Shown: positions 42,708 to 52,851, counted from the first letter of the stretch. The stretch: DNA of 64,000 nucleotides from JBGUVL01 sp964370395 (GCA_964370395.1 CAYJIZ010000001.1:62001-126000); one strand, 5' to 3'. Numbers and translations are program-made. The notes: generated by a model from the letters alone, not told the origin.

Positions 42708-43028
42708 ATGGCAAATATTGATTTAACAAGTAAATTTAGTAAAGAGAAACCAACAATTAAAGTAAGTGATGATCTAATTATTGAAGTAGACGACAATCAC
42801 AAAAATGTATTGATTGTTAATGCGCTAATGGGTGATACAAAGTTAACAGATTCTGAAAGAATGGATAAAACATTAGAACAACTTTTGGGTAAGAAAAACT
42901 TAGAGCGTATTAAAAAACTTGAACTTCGTTTTATTGATTATCAAAAAGTTTTCTTTGGAGTAATGGCAGCGGTTAACGATGAATCTTATGAGGATGTTGA
43001 AAAACGATTTCGCAACGCATCAAAATAA
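42708..43028 (+). CDS. tail assembly chaperone, first frame (gpG-like)
   Basis: The 106-residue protein (MANIDLTSKF... with the segment QLLGKKNLERIKKLELRFIDY) precedes the Gp15-like frame and the tape measure gene, where the G and GT chaperones lie. AAGGAGG precedes the start. Its last 50 bases overlap the next frame, which is offset by +1. Confidence 0.78.
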   Translation: MANIDLTSKFSKEKPTIKVSDDLIIEVDDNHKNVLIVNALMGDTKLTDSERMDKTLEQLLGKKNLERIKKLELRFIDYQKVFFGVMAAVNDESYEDVEKRFRNASK

Positions 43029-43362
43029 CGATGATTGGTATGATATTGTTGACGATTGGCCACTTATTGAATCTTCTTTTCTTAAACAATATGGAATACG
43101 ATTGAGGTCAATTGAGGACATGCCTTGGAATGAATTTTGCTCATATTTAGCAGGCATAATGCCTAATACACCGCTTGGAAATATTGTGCAAATAAGAAGT
43201 GAAGATAATAAAGATGTTCTTAAAAACTACACAAAAGAGCAAAAGCGTATTCGTACAGAATGGTTAAATAGAAAAGCAAAAGCAATGAAGAGTGAAGAAG
43301 TTAACGATGTCATAGAAAGTTTTAAACAGATGTTTAAACAATTAGCGGAAGGAGGCAATTAA
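42979..43362 (+). CDS. Gp15-like tail assembly protein (possible frameshift extension)
   Basis: The 127-residue frame matches the bacteriophage Gp15 group (WYDIVDDWPLIESSFLKQYG, MPWNEFCSYLAGIMP). Neither ATG at 42979 nor the next one has an RBS. The overlap with the upstream gene includes a run GAAAAACGA near 42998, so the protein may be made as a fusion by ribosomal frameshift (+1 or -2), as for tail chaperones of other phages. The TAA at 43360 overlaps the ACG that opens the tape measure frame. Confidence 0.8.
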   Translation: MNLMRMLKNDFATHQNNDDWYDIVDDWPLIESSFLKQYGIRLRSIEDMPWNEFCSYLAGIMPNTPLGNIVQIRSEDNKDVLKNYTKEQKRIRTEWLNRKAKAMKSEEVNDVIESFKQMFKQLAEGGN

Positions 43363-46300
43363 CGGATAAAGTAGGAAATATTGGAATCGGAATACAATTG
43401 GATGGGAATGGATATAAAAAGCAAATTAAACAATTTGGTGATTATGGTTCCAACCAATTACAAAGTTCATTTAGTAATACTTTTAAGTCAATTGGTAAGA
43501 TGGCGATTGCAGCATTTTCGATTAAAGCAATTGCTGACTTTACCGCTTCTTGTTTGAAGTTAGGTTCAGATTTAACAGAAGTTCAAAACGTAGTTGATGT
43601 ATCGTTCCCTTCGATGACTGCCCAAGTTGATTCTTTTGCTAAAAATGCAATCACTAATTTTGGTATGAGTGAATTGGCCGCAAAAAAATTCATGGGTTCT
43701 TTTGGAGCAATGTCTAGAGCGTATGGTTTTAATGAAGCAAAAGCAGAAGAAATGTCAGAAACCTTAACTGGATTAGTTGGTGATGTTTCTTCTTTTTATA
43801 ACATTGATCAAGAAGACGCATATGCCAAATTATCTGCTGTATTTACCTCTGAAACAGAAGCTTTAAAACATTTAGGTGTAGTTATGACGCAAAATGCACT
43901 TGATGAATATGCACTCGCTAATGGATATGGGAAAACAACAGCAAAAATGACAGAACAAGAGAAAGTGGCTTTAAGATACGCATTCGTTCAGAAACAATTA
44001 TCTTTAGCAACAGGTGACTTTGTAAGAACACAAGACTCTTGGGCAAATCAAACACGTGTATTAACGTTGCGGTTTGAAAGTTTTAAAGCATCGTTAGGAA
44101 AAGGGTTTATAGCACTGTTTTCACCAATTGTAAAAGGTATAAACTGGGTTTTAGCAAACTTACAACCTTTGGCAGATTCATTCGCAAGTTTAATGGAATT
44201 TCTAACTGGTACAAAAGTAGAATCAGGTGGAGGAGCACTTGGAGAAACTGCAGGTGATTTATCCGATGCAACAAGTGGGGCAGATGGATTATCTGATGGG
44301 CTTGATGGTGCAGGTAAAAGCGGTGAAAAGGCTGCTAAAAAAATAAACAAGGCTTTTGCTGGCGTTGATACTATCAACAAACTAGATTTTGGTGGTAAAG
44401 ATGAAAGTGGTTCTGGTGATGGTGGAGGCGGTACTGGTGGAAGTGTCGCCGATGCAGTTGATTTTGCTAAACCCACTGGAGAAGCATCTGTATTTAAAGG
44501 TATGTTGGATGGTATCATAAAAGAATTTAAAAGACTATTTGATATTTTTAAAGGTGGATTTTCAATCGGTTTAGGTGATTCATTCAAAAATATTGAAGAA
44601 ATAAAAAAACATATATTCTCAATTGGAGAAACTATTGTTGAAATTTTTACGGATTCTAAAGTTATTAGTGCTGGTAAGAAATGGTTAGATTCTTACATAT
44701 CATATTTAGGGTTAGTTGCAGGTTCATTTGCTTCGATTGGAGTTAGTATTGCAAATTTCATTTTTGGATCAATAGATAAATATTTAGATCAGAATAAAAA
44801 TTTTATTAAGGATAAATTAGTAGAATTATTTAATGTTTTGACTAGATACAATGAAATTAGGGGAAAATTCATATTATTAATTAGAGATATTTTTAGTATC
44901 TTTAACACTGATGAAGCAAAACAAGTTGGAGCAAACTTGATTGAAGGAATCGCAAACGGATTTATAAGTGGTTTTGTTTTACTACAACGTTTTAGTGTTG
45001 ATATTCTATCTTGTATTATTAACCCTTTAGTTGAAAATAAAGCTCTTATTATCAAAACGATAAAAGGAATGTTGTCACCAATTGAACAAATAACTAAAAC
45101 AATCGCTAAAGGAATTAGCGATACATTCAAAACGATAGATGATGTATATAAACAATATTTAGAACCATCATTTATAAAAATTAAAGAAGGTATTAGTGCT
45201 ATTTTATCAACTATATTAGAAAACTATAACAAATTTATAAAACCTGTCGTCGACATGATAGCGGTTGAATTTGGAACGCTTTGGCAAATATACATTCAAC
45301 CAGCAATTAATTCAATGGCAGAATTTTTTGGGAAATTATTTGAATTGGTTTCTATTTTGTGGCAAAATGTCTTGTCTCCATTAATAGAGTGGTTAGTTAG
45401 TACCTTAGCACCAATTTGGGCGGCTGTTTTTGAGAACGCATGGAATGTAATAAAAACTGTATTCGCATTTATTAGTGATGTAATAAAAGGAGCAATGGAA
45501 TTCTTTAGTGGTTTATGTGAGTTTTTATCGGGTGTTTTTACTCTTGATTGGGATAAAGCGTGGAACGGAATAAAAACTATGTTCACGGGTGTTTGGGATA
45601 CTATGAAAGCGTGGGTTACAGGCGCAATTGATATAATATCAACCGTTATTAACAATACATTAAATTCCATTTCATCAATTTGGAGTGGTATATGGAATGG
45701 GATTTCTTCTGTCTTTGGAGATATTTGGGATGGAATATGTGACGGTGTAGACTCTGCAATTAATGAAGTTAAAGATACTATTGGAAATGTTCTTGGGACT
45801 ATTGAAGGAATATGGAAAGATATGTGGTCAGGGTTAGAAGATTTTGTATCTGGCACTTGGGATAACATAATGAAATTATGGAATTCTGGTGGTGAGATTT
45901 TTACAAATATTTCAGACGGGTTTAAAACTATTTTTACAAATATCGTTAACGGAATGATTGGTGGAATAAATAAAGTTATTAAAACACCTTTAAAGGTTGT
46001 TTCTAACGCACTAAAGACAATACATGATATTGACTTACCGCTAATAGGAAAACCTTTCACAATTGTTCCTAGAGGTTTTGACATACCTCAAATTCCAAAA
46101 CTTGCGCAAGGTGGTTTTGCAAAAAGAAATCAACCGCAATTAGCGATGATTGGTGATAATACACGTTATGGTGAAATTGTTGCACCTGAAAACAAGATGC
46201 TTGATATGGTTAATACAGCATTGAAAATGCAAAAAGAACAATCTTCAATTGTTGGACTAGATGATGTGATAAATTTAATTAAACAATTAATTTCAGTAGT

Positions 46301-46394
46301 GCAAAGTTTATGTCTAAAGGTAGATATAGATGTGAAGAAACTGTCTATATTATTAGAACAAGCACAGCGTGAACGACAAATGATAGGAGGATAA
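43362..46394 (+). CDS. tape measure protein, probable ACG start
   Basis: The frame encodes about 1010 residues: an N-terminal tail-tip region, a glycine-rich hinge (about 285-365), long helical and hydrophobic segments and tryptophan-rich repeats (SIWSGIWNGISSVFGDIWDG). It sets tail length, here roughly 150 nm by the usual rule. AAGGAGG (43349-43355) lies 6 bases before ACG (43362), in a TAACG junction where TAATG is normal. The first ordinary alternative, TTG 43398, lacks an RBS. If ATG has mutated to ACG, expression would be low. Confidence 0.9.
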   Translation, partial: TDKVGNIGIGIQLDGNGYKKQIKQFGDYGSNQLQSSFSNTFKSIGKMAIAAFSIKAIADFTASCLKLGSDLTEVQNVVDVSFPSMTAQVDSFAKNAITNFGMSELAAKKFMGSFGAMSRAYGFNEAKAEEMSETLTGLVGDVSSFYNIDQEDAYAKLSAVFTSETEALKHLGVVMTQNALDEYALANGYGKTTAKMTEQEKVALRYAFVQKQLSLATGDFVRTQDSWANQTRVLTLRFESFKASLGKGFIALFSPIVKGINWVLANLQPLADSFASLMEFLTGTKVESGGGALGETAGDLSDATSGADGLSDGLDGAGKSGEKAAKKINKAFAGVDTINKLDFGGKDESGSGDGGGGTGGSVADAVDFAKPTGEASVFKGMLDGIIKEFKRLFDIFKGGFSIGLGDSFKNIEEIKKHIFSIGETIVEIFTDSKVISAGKKWLDSYISYLGLVAGSFASIGVSIANFIFGSIDKYLDQNKNFIKDKLVELFNVLTRYNEIRGKFILLIRDIFSIFNTDEAKQVGANLIEGIANGFISGFVLLQRFSVDILSCIINPLVENKALIIKTIKGMLSPIEQITKTIAKGISDTFKTIDDVYKQYLEPSFIKIKEGISAILSTILENYNKFIKPVVDMIAVEFGTLWQIYIQPAINSMAEFFGKLFELVSILWQNVLSPLIEWLVSTLAPIWAAVFENAWNVIKTVFAFISDVIKGAMEFFSGLCEFLSGVFTLDWDKAWNGIKTMFTGVWDTMKAWVTGAIDIISTVINNTLNSISSIWSGIWNGISSVFGDIWDGICDGVDSAINEVKDTIGNVLGTIEGIWKDMWSGLEDFVSGTWDNIMKLWNSGGEIFTNISDGFKTIFTNIVNGMIGGINKVIKTPLKVVSNALKTIHDIDLPLIGKPFTIVPRGFDIPQIPKLAQGGFAKRNQPQLAMIGDNTRYGEIVAPENKMLDMVNTALKMQKEQSSIVGLDDVINLIKQLISVVQSLCLKVDIDVKKLSILLEQAQRERQMIGG

Positions 46395-46397
46395 AAT

Positions 46398-46769
46398 ATG
46401 GGTTATAAAGCATTATTGTATTTGAATGGAAAAGAAATTAAAAATATAACATCTTATAACGATTTACCTTCTATTCAAGATGGGCAAGATTCAGGTAGAA
46501 CTCCTGGGCTTGTAATGGATCGAGATATTTTAGGTAGAATAATGAATATCTCTGTCAATCTTGGAATTACTTCAAGAGCAGACGGCAGAGAAATTTTAAA
46601 CATTCTTAAAAGTCCTAATATAAGTGTTAAATTTCTAGATAGTGAAACCGATACTTATAAAACGATTGATTGTTATTGCATTGATCCACAAAAAGAGTTA
46701 TTAGAGGGATTGATTGATTATTACAAAACAATTTCTTTTGTTTTAAATTCTAACAGGAGGTATGATTAA
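46398..46769 (+). CDS. DUF6711-like tail protein
   Basis: The 123-residue beta-rich protein (ALLYLNGKEIKNITSYNDLP) lies between the tape measure and the tail-tip gene, in the place of the distal tail protein. AGGAGG precedes it and it overlaps the next gene by one base. Assignment to DUF6711 is by pattern memory. Confidence 0.72.
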   Translation: MGYKALLYLNGKEIKNITSYNDLPSIQDGQDSGRTPGLVMDRDILGRIMNISVNLGITSRADGREILNILKSPNISVKFLDSETDTYKTIDCYCIDPQKELLEGLIDYYKTISFVLNSNRRYD

Positions 46770-48919
46770 TGTATGAAGTAAGTGAAATGTTTTTAGAAGC
46801 AATTAAAAATAATGCAAGATATATTAAAAGTTACTTTTTGTTTGAAGGCAATAATTTTGAACCAGTTAGTGTAAATGTTGATGACAATATTTATCGAACT
46901 TCTCAAAGTGGAGATGCGTTTATTGGTACATTTATTGGGAAGTCTGGAACACTAAAAATTAGAGTGAAAGAAACAATTAATTTAGAAGATAAGGATATTT
47001 TATTGTTTTTTGGAGTTGTTGTTGAAAATGGTAATATTGAATACGTTCCTTATGGCACTTTTAGAATATATGAAAAAATAAGCGACACAGAATATAAAAT
47101 ATGCGATAAAAAAATATTTTTCAATGAAAAGATAATTCCAAATGAGATAACATATCCAATTACTATATTTGAATTAGCACAATGGGTAGGTAATAAATTA
47201 GGAATTGAAGTAATACTTCCTATTGGAACACCAAATAAGGACCTTACTATATCAAGTGAGGTCTTTTTTGGTTATGAAGCAACGTACGCTAATGTTGTTG
47301 AAGCAATTGCGCAAGCGACATGTACCTTTACGCATATCAATAGAAATGATCAATTGGAATTTAGGTGGTTGAAACGGATAGATTTTACTATTAGTCATGA
47401 TAATATGCCTAAAGGTTATCCAGTAACACAAGAAAAAATGAATGATGTGAACACAGTGGTTTTAGCTAGAATACCACAAAATGACAATGTAATATGGCCT
47501 CCTGCTGTTGAAAACGAAAGATATGAATTTAAGATTGCTAACAATCCACTTTTAGATACTGATAGATATTCTTCTATTTTAGATATTTATGATAGAATGA
47601 ACGGATTTAGTTATATTCCTTTAAAGGTCGATACACAAGGTTTTTTTCATTTAGATTGTGGTGATATTGTTAAGTTGCAAATTAAAGATGGGTCATATGT
47701 TGATATGATTGTGATGAATCATTCATTAAATTATCAAGGTGGGATATCAAGTAAATTTGAGACACCAACGTTATCAAAAACGATGATAAATTATGCTGCA
47801 GCATCAAGTATTGAAAGTAAAATATACAAAACGGAATTGGAAGTGGATAAAGTAAATAATAGGATTACTGCTGAAATATCAGAAGTGAATACTAAAATTG
47901 AGAATATACCAATACCACAAGCATCGCCATTTCCACCCGAAAATCCTAAAGAAGGTCAAGTATGGGTTGATATTACTACAAATCCACCTCTTGAAAAAAT
48001 ATTTAATGAAGGTGAGTGGGTGACTGTAGGTGATTACACTGGTGATTTAGAAGGATTGTCAGGACAAATTGAATCGTTGAATACTTCTTTATCGATTGAA
48101 CAAGGTAAAATTGAAACGTTGATTAAAGATAACATTACGATCATCAATGGTAATGAAGTAACATTGAAAGAAGCGTATTCTTACATTCAACAACAAATAG
48201 ATCAAATCAATTTTGCAATTAGTGAAAGTGGTGGAAACAATAAACTATTAAATAGTTGTGGTTGGAACTCTCTCAAATACTGGGAAACAAGTGGAGATGT
48301 TACATCAACTACAAACAATGATATTCGTAGTAATACGATAAGCGGATATGCGTTTAATGTGAATGCTGGAACACTTCAACAATCTTTTAAAACTATTGTT
48401 GGTAGAAAGTACTCTATTAGTTGTAAGATTAAGAAATTCACTAACTCATGTACTTTAATTATAAAAAATGGAACGTCAGAAGATGTTCTTTTTAATTTGA
48501 ATGATGAGTATATCGATGGTTGGATTTCGTTTTCAATGCCGATTGAAGCACAAGATACATTATGCACTGTTTATGTCGAATCCGATGGGGAATATTTGCT
48601 ATTATCCGATTTAATGGTCAATGACGGTGAGATACCGCAGCAGTGGTCATCAAGCAATGATGAAATCTATACATTGAATGTTAAAATAGATAGAGAAGGA
48701 GTTGAAGTATCACAAGACGATACTAATAATCGTACTGTGATGAATACGCAAGAGTTCGCTGGATACAGTGGTCCTGAAAGAGTGTTTGCATTGAATGGAG
48801 ATGTCACTGAAGTAAATAAACTTGAGGCAAAAAGCGACGTCCAAATTGGGGTTGTAAAGATGTATGCGAAAACAAGTGGAAGTAAGCAAGGATTAGGTTT
48901 TGCTTATGTTAAGAGGTAA
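46769..48919 (+). CDS. tail-associated protein (Tal-like, tail tip)
   Basis: The 716-residue protein starts with a tail-tip domain (about 1-350; YFLFEGNNFEPVSVNVDDNI, FGYEATYANVVEAIAQATC) like phage tail endopeptidase/Tal proteins, continues with coiled coil (about 350-395), a WVDITTNPPLEKIFNEGEWV insert, another coil and a jelly-roll carbohydrate-binding-like region (about 500-620). It probably binds and penetrates the cell surface. Confidence 0.8.
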   Translation: MYEVSEMFLEAIKNNARYIKSYFLFEGNNFEPVSVNVDDNIYRTSQSGDAFIGTFIGKSGTLKIRVKETINLEDKDILLFFGVVVENGNIEYVPYGTFRIYEKISDTEYKICDKKIFFNEKIIPNEITYPITIFELAQWVGNKLGIEVILPIGTPNKDLTISSEVFFGYEATYANVVEAIAQATCTFTHINRNDQLEFRWLKRIDFTISHDNMPKGYPVTQEKMNDVNTVVLARIPQNDNVIWPPAVENERYEFKIANNPLLDTDRYSSILDIYDRMNGFSYIPLKVDTQGFFHLDCGDIVKLQIKDGSYVDMIVMNHSLNYQGGISSKFETPTLSKTMINYAAASSIESKIYKTELEVDKVNNRITAEISEVNTKIENIPIPQASPFPPENPKEGQVWVDITTNPPLEKIFNEGEWVTVGDYTGDLEGLSGQIESLNTSLSIEQGKIETLIKDNITIINGNEVTLKEAYSYIQQQIDQINFAISESGGNNKLLNSCGWNSLKYWETSGDVTSTTNNDIRSNTISGYAFNVNAGTLQQSFKTIVGRKYSISCKIKKFTNSCTLIIKNGTSEDVLFNLNDEYIDGWISFSMPIEAQDTLCTVYVESDGEYLLLSDLMVNDGEIPQQWSSSNDEIYTLNVKIDREGVEVSQDDTNNRTVMNTQEFAGYSGPERVFALNGDVTEVNKLEAKSDVQIGVVKMYAKTSGSKQGLGFAYVKR

Positions 48920-48924
48920 TTGCT

Positions 48925-51105
48925 ATGTCACAATTTATAGTTAATACAAGTGATGCGTATACTCAATTAATATGTAACACTTCTAGTGAATTGATTGGAA
49001 ACTATCCTAGCATTACATTTAGAATACACTACAACTTTCAAGTGAGGCTTACGAATTATGGTAGTTGGTATTACAATGGATTTAAACTGAACTTTCACAA
49101 TAAAGCGCATTCAGTAAACTTAGCTTGTAGTTTTGGTAGTGGCGGAGGAACTACAGGTGTTCTTGCAAGTGGATATATTGATTTACCTATCTATGGCCAA
49201 TCCACAACTCACACTCCTGGATTCTCGTGTTCGGGTCCTTTTAGTGGAAATGGTGTTGCAAGAGAAAGTCAAACAATACCAAATGGAACGCTATCATCAA
49301 ATCTTGTTAGTTATGATCACGATTCATGTGTTATTAATGTATCTATGAGTAGTCCTCGAAACTATTTTTATACACGAATTTATAATGCAACAACTGGAGC
49401 GGTGGCAATTGCTTCAGCATCAAATGGATATAATACTGTAAATGGGCTTTTAGCAGGGAAATCATATACTTTTTACGTTGAACTTTGGAGTAGAGAAGGT
49501 GTTAAAAAATCATCGCAAACAATTACGTTTAGAACAAATGGGTTCTCATATCTTGATTCGAACGTCGCGAACACAATTGGTAATTCCATAGTGTTCGCAG
49601 TTAAGACGTATGATGATACATTTACTACAAGAGTTAAAGTAACTTGTGGAAGTATTGTATTAAGAGAAGTTGATGTTAAGAGCAGTGGAAAGATTTACAA
49701 CTTTGCTTATACACCAACGAGCGCTCAATTAAGTTCAATATATGCGTTGATACCTAATTCGTTAAGTACCACAGGAATTATCACATTAACTACTTATGTG
49801 AATGGCGTTGCGATTGGAAGTACATCATATACGATTACTTATAAAATAAACGAAACTACCAACACCCCAGTTATCACGTCATTTGATTATATTGATACGT
49901 CTCAAAAAGCAATTGATAAGACAGCGAATAATAAGTGGGTATTACAAAATGTTTCTACATTGCAAGTTAAAGATATAGTGGCAAGTGCTAAGAATAGCGC
50001 TACTATTAAATCTTATCGTGTAAGCATTGGTGATACAGTAGTAAATGCTACTACATATCCAATCAATGTAAGCGCACCAGTTGTTAGCAACAGTGGTATA
50101 TATTTAACTGTTATTGATAGTCGTGGTTTGCAAGCAACGAAACTAATTGCGTTCACTCGATTTATTTCATATCAAAAACCTGTGATAACAAAATTTGAAG
50201 CTAAACGTGTAAATGATGTCGAAGAAAGTACATCGATTATTTGTGAAGGAACATTTGATCGTTTGAAAATTGATAACGTTGATAAGAACATTGCAATTAA
50301 AATGAAGTATCGATTTAAAGCTAGTGATGTATCATCATGGAGTACATATCAAGAAAAAGCGTTAACAATTGTAGATAATAAATTGACCTACAATAATATT
50401 GTAGGTCAATTTGATACTGGTAAGTCCTACGATTTTGAACTACTGATTGAAGATTACTTCTTTGGTATTGGTGCTTATGATTTGTTAGTTAAAAGTCAGT
50501 TTGAGTTTTTTATTGGCGATGGATTAGTAGAAGCCAATGGGGAGTTTTTACACAACGGAAACAAAGTGTTAAGTACAGTTAATGGAATTACAAAAGATGC
50601 TAATGTTGTTGCTAACTTAGCTTTAAAAAATGGATATGCTGGATTTGATAATCTTACTGGTGGTTACTTTAGAACGCCACCAAATGGGTTGTTACCAAAT
50701 GTTAGTGGTGGAAGTGGTTACATTGGCACAAGTGGATGGCCATTTAATTATGGATATTTCAATAATATTTATAAAGGTGGTAGTCCTGTTGTTAACAATA
50801 ATGAATTAAATGTTGTTAGAAATAATATAGGTGCGAGAATCGTTGGGGGAACTGTTGTAAAGTCTTTAAACAATCAAACTGGTGTTTTATTGCATACAAG
50901 GGCACAAGTTGAAGCCATGTTCGGTTTGTCAGGTATTAATCATCAATTAATAGTTGCTGTATATAGTAATGGTGATGGTAGTACGAGTTACGCTCATTTT
51001 GACGGTTCTACTTTAACTGCTGATGGTTGGAATGTTGTTTTAGATAGAGCTTGGACTGGAAATATAAGAGTTAACTATGCTTATATTTATTTAGTAAATC
51101 CATAA
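48925..51105 (+). CDS. DUF859 minor structural protein, probable receptor-binding protein
   Basis: The 726-residue beta-rich protein has the DUF859 siphovirus pattern in its N-terminal 600 residues (YNFQVRLTNYGSWYYNGFKL, repeated fibronectin-like domains) and a C-terminal tail-fibre-like part (NGYAGFDNLTGGYFRTP, GYIGTSGWPFNYGYFNNIY). It sits at the end of the tail genes, the usual site of receptor-binding proteins. Confidence 0.8.
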   Translation: MSQFIVNTSDAYTQLICNTSSELIGNYPSITFRIHYNFQVRLTNYGSWYYNGFKLNFHNKAHSVNLACSFGSGGGTTGVLASGYIDLPIYGQSTTHTPGFSCSGPFSGNGVARESQTIPNGTLSSNLVSYDHDSCVINVSMSSPRNYFYTRIYNATTGAVAIASASNGYNTVNGLLAGKSYTFYVELWSREGVKKSSQTITFRTNGFSYLDSNVANTIGNSIVFAVKTYDDTFTTRVKVTCGSIVLREVDVKSSGKIYNFAYTPTSAQLSSIYALIPNSLSTTGIITLTTYVNGVAIGSTSYTITYKINETTNTPVITSFDYIDTSQKAIDKTANNKWVLQNVSTLQVKDIVASAKNSATIKSYRVSIGDTVVNATTYPINVSAPVVSNSGIYLTVIDSRGLQATKLIAFTRFISYQKPVITKFEAKRVNDVEESTSIICEGTFDRLKIDNVDKNIAIKMKYRFKASDVSSWSTYQEKALTIVDNKLTYNNIVGQFDTGKSYDFELLIEDYFFGIGAYDLLVKSQFEFFIGDGLVEANGEFLHNGNKVLSTVNGITKDANVVANLALKNGYAGFDNLTGGYFRTPPNGLLPNVSGGSGYIGTSGWPFNYGYFNNIYKGGSPVVNNNELNVVRNNIGARIVGGTVVKSLNNQTGVLLHTRAQVEAMFGLSGINHQLIVAVYSNGDGSTSYAHFDGSTLTADGWNVVLDRAWTGNIRVNYAYIYLVNP

Positions 51106-51118
51106 AAAGGAGAAGAAT

Positions 51119-51346
51119 ATGAAAGCAATAGAAATTGAAGTATCAAAAGAAAAGTTAAGTGAAGTTATCACTTCACAAATTATCATTTCAAATGCAGATG
51201 TAGAAAATCAAGACTTCGTGTTAGTAAAAGCATTTGATGAAGAAACAAATACAACAGATGCTCGTATGTTTAAAGTTGTAAATGTTTTGATTGATGAAGG
51301 ACTTCAAGAAAAATATAAAGTATTGAAGTTAAAAGAAGTAAATTAA
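51119..51346 (+). CDS. small acidic protein after the tail fibre gene
   Basis: The 75-residue protein (begins MKAIEIEVSKEKLSE) has a beta-alpha-beta look. AAGGAGAAG precedes the ATG. It lies between the fibre and lysis genes, where small fibre-assembly or structural proteins are common. Function unknown. Confidence 0.65.
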   Translation: MKAIEIEVSKEKLSEVITSQIIISNADVENQDFVLVKAFDEETNTTDARMFKVVNVLIDEGLQEKYKVLKLKEVN

Positions 51347-51367
51347 GAGCAGAAATGCTCTTTTTTA
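51346..51367 (+). terminator. terminator before the lysis genes
   Basis: AGAGCA-GAAA-TGCTCT with a GNRA loop is followed by TTTTT. It overlaps the stop of the preceding gene. Confidence 0.88.
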
Positions 51368-51411
51368 GTCATTATCATGACTTAAAACTGATAAGAAAGA
51401 ATGTGAGGAAC

Positions 51412-51831
51412 ATGAAAAAAATGAAAATTGAATTTAATTCTATTGTGGCAATGTTTGCCACTGTTACTACTTACCTTTTTGGTGGATGGGATGTAGCCTT
51501 GATTACACTTGTAGTATTTATGGTTTTGGATTATATGACAGGTGTTATTATCGCGATTAATAATAAAACGTTGTCAAGCGCGGTTGGAATGAAAGGTTTA
51601 AGTAAAAAGTTCTTAATTATTCTTATTTTAATTGGAGCAGTATGCCTAGATAGATTAATGAGTAATGAAGCATATATTTTTAGAACACTTGTTTGTTATT
51701 TCTATATTGCTAACGAAGGAATTAGTTTAATCGAAAATGCAGCTAACTTGGGACTTCCTGTGCCACAAAAATTAAGAGAAGTGTTAGAGCAATTAAGAGA
51801 TGAAAAAATAGGAAAGAATGAGGTAAAATGA
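51412..51831 (+). CDS. phage holin (toxin secretion/lysis holin family)
   Basis: The 139-residue protein has three or four hydrophobic segments (YLFGGWDVALITLVVFMVLD, then KKFLIILILIGAVCLDRLM and FRTLVCYFYIANEGISLIE) and the YMTGVIIAINNKTLSSAVGMK loop typical of the Bacillus/Clostridium holin family. It opens the membrane for endolysin. ATG 51412 is chosen because GTGAGGA precedes it; upstream codons overlap the terminator. Confidence 0.92.
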   Translation: MKKMKIEFNSIVAMFATVTTYLFGGWDVALITLVVFMVLDYMTGVIIAINNKTLSSAVGMKGLSKKFLIILILIGAVCLDRLMSNEAYIFRTLVCYFYIANEGISLIENAANLGLPVPQKLREVLEQLRDEKIGKNEVK

Positions 51832-51832
51832 A

Positions 51833-52729
51833 ATGAGTAAATATACAGCAAAAGGTTTAGTTGATTTTTGTATCGCTAAAGCCAACAAATCAGAAACAAT
51901 TTATGTATTAGGTTCTTTCGGACAAGAATTAACGACAACTTATTTGAATCAAGCATGTGCTAGATTGCCGTGGAATCAACAAAATAGAGGATTCTTAAGC
52001 AAATATGTTGATAAAGGAATTCAAGCGTTCGATTGCTGCGGTTTAATCAAAGCATATTTGTGGGACGATAACCCTGCAAATTATAACGTTAAACAAGATA
52101 GAAGCGACGCTATGATGTTAAATGACGCAAGAGAAAAAGGAACTATCGACACAATGCCAAACATTCCTGGTATCTTAGTTTTCATGGACGGACATGTTGG
52201 CGTCTATGTTGGTAATGGTAGAGTTGTAGAATGTACACCGAATATGCAACTTGGCGGTTGGGGTGTCTTAAATACAGCCTTAAATGGTCGCGGTTGGACG
52301 CATTGGGGTAAACACATTGATATTGATTATTCGAATAACAGTGTGGAAAAGCCACAACCAAGTCCAGCACCTAAACCTCCAGTAGCACCACATCCTAAAC
52401 CTGAAAGAGCACCTAACCAAATTTTAGAAGTTGGTTCAGTAGTTACCTTTTGTAAAGGTTTGAGAGTTGAACAATATCGTGCAAGTGATGATTCAGTTTT
52501 TAACTCACGTATTGGTGGTTGGTTACCAGCTTCTATTATGGTAGAGGATAGTGCCAACGATGGTAAATTAGATAACTACTTTGCTAATACAAGAGCAACA
52601 TTCACAATCAACAAGGAGTATACAGTTGATAAAGTTGAAAAACGTAATGGAGTTTGGGATGCGTGGTTACGTGAATTAGGTTGTTGGGTACATTGTGATC
52701 CTTTAGTAGAATTAAAAAATGGAAAATAG
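51833..52729 (+). CDS. endolysin, NlpC/P60-type with C-terminal cell wall-binding domain
   Basis: The 298-residue lysin has a catalytic domain (1-165) with the FDCCGLIKAYLW motif (catalytic C68) and GHVGVYVG (H121), a proline-rich linker (174-194) and a C-terminal SH3-like domain (about 200-295, with repeated tryptophans). It cuts peptidoglycan stem peptides or amide bonds. It follows the holin by one base. Confidence 0.92.
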   Translation: MSKYTAKGLVDFCIAKANKSETIYVLGSFGQELTTTYLNQACARLPWNQQNRGFLSKYVDKGIQAFDCCGLIKAYLWDDNPANYNVKQDRSDAMMLNDAREKGTIDTMPNIPGILVFMDGHVGVYVGNGRVVECTPNMQLGGWGVLNTALNGRGWTHWGKHIDIDYSNNSVEKPQPSPAPKPPVAPHPKPERAPNQILEVGSVVTFCKGLRVEQYRASDDSVFNSRIGGWLPASIMVEDSANDGKLDNYFANTRATFTINKEYTVDKVEKRNGVWDAWLRELGCWVHCDPLVELKNGK

Positions 52730-52748
52730 AATAAGTGTATAAAAGAAA

Positions 52749-52785
52749 GCCTCATTCCTTAGTGGAGTGGGGTGTTTTTTTTGTT
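52749..52785 (+). terminator. terminator ending the late operon
   Basis: CCTCATTCC-TTAGT-GGAGTGGGG (9 bp with G-T pairs) followed by TGTTTTTTTT. Confidence 0.88.
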
Positions 52786-52851
52786 TTTTTGGTATAAGTA
52801 GAGGAATATATTAAATGTAATAGCACCTTGAAATAAACGATAAAATAGTGC

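Noticed and set aside
45296..46084. 262-codon minus-strand ORF inside the tape measure gene
   Set aside because: It is a shadow of the plus-strand gene with no RBS and a composition expected from antisense reading; the same holds for 44048-44587.
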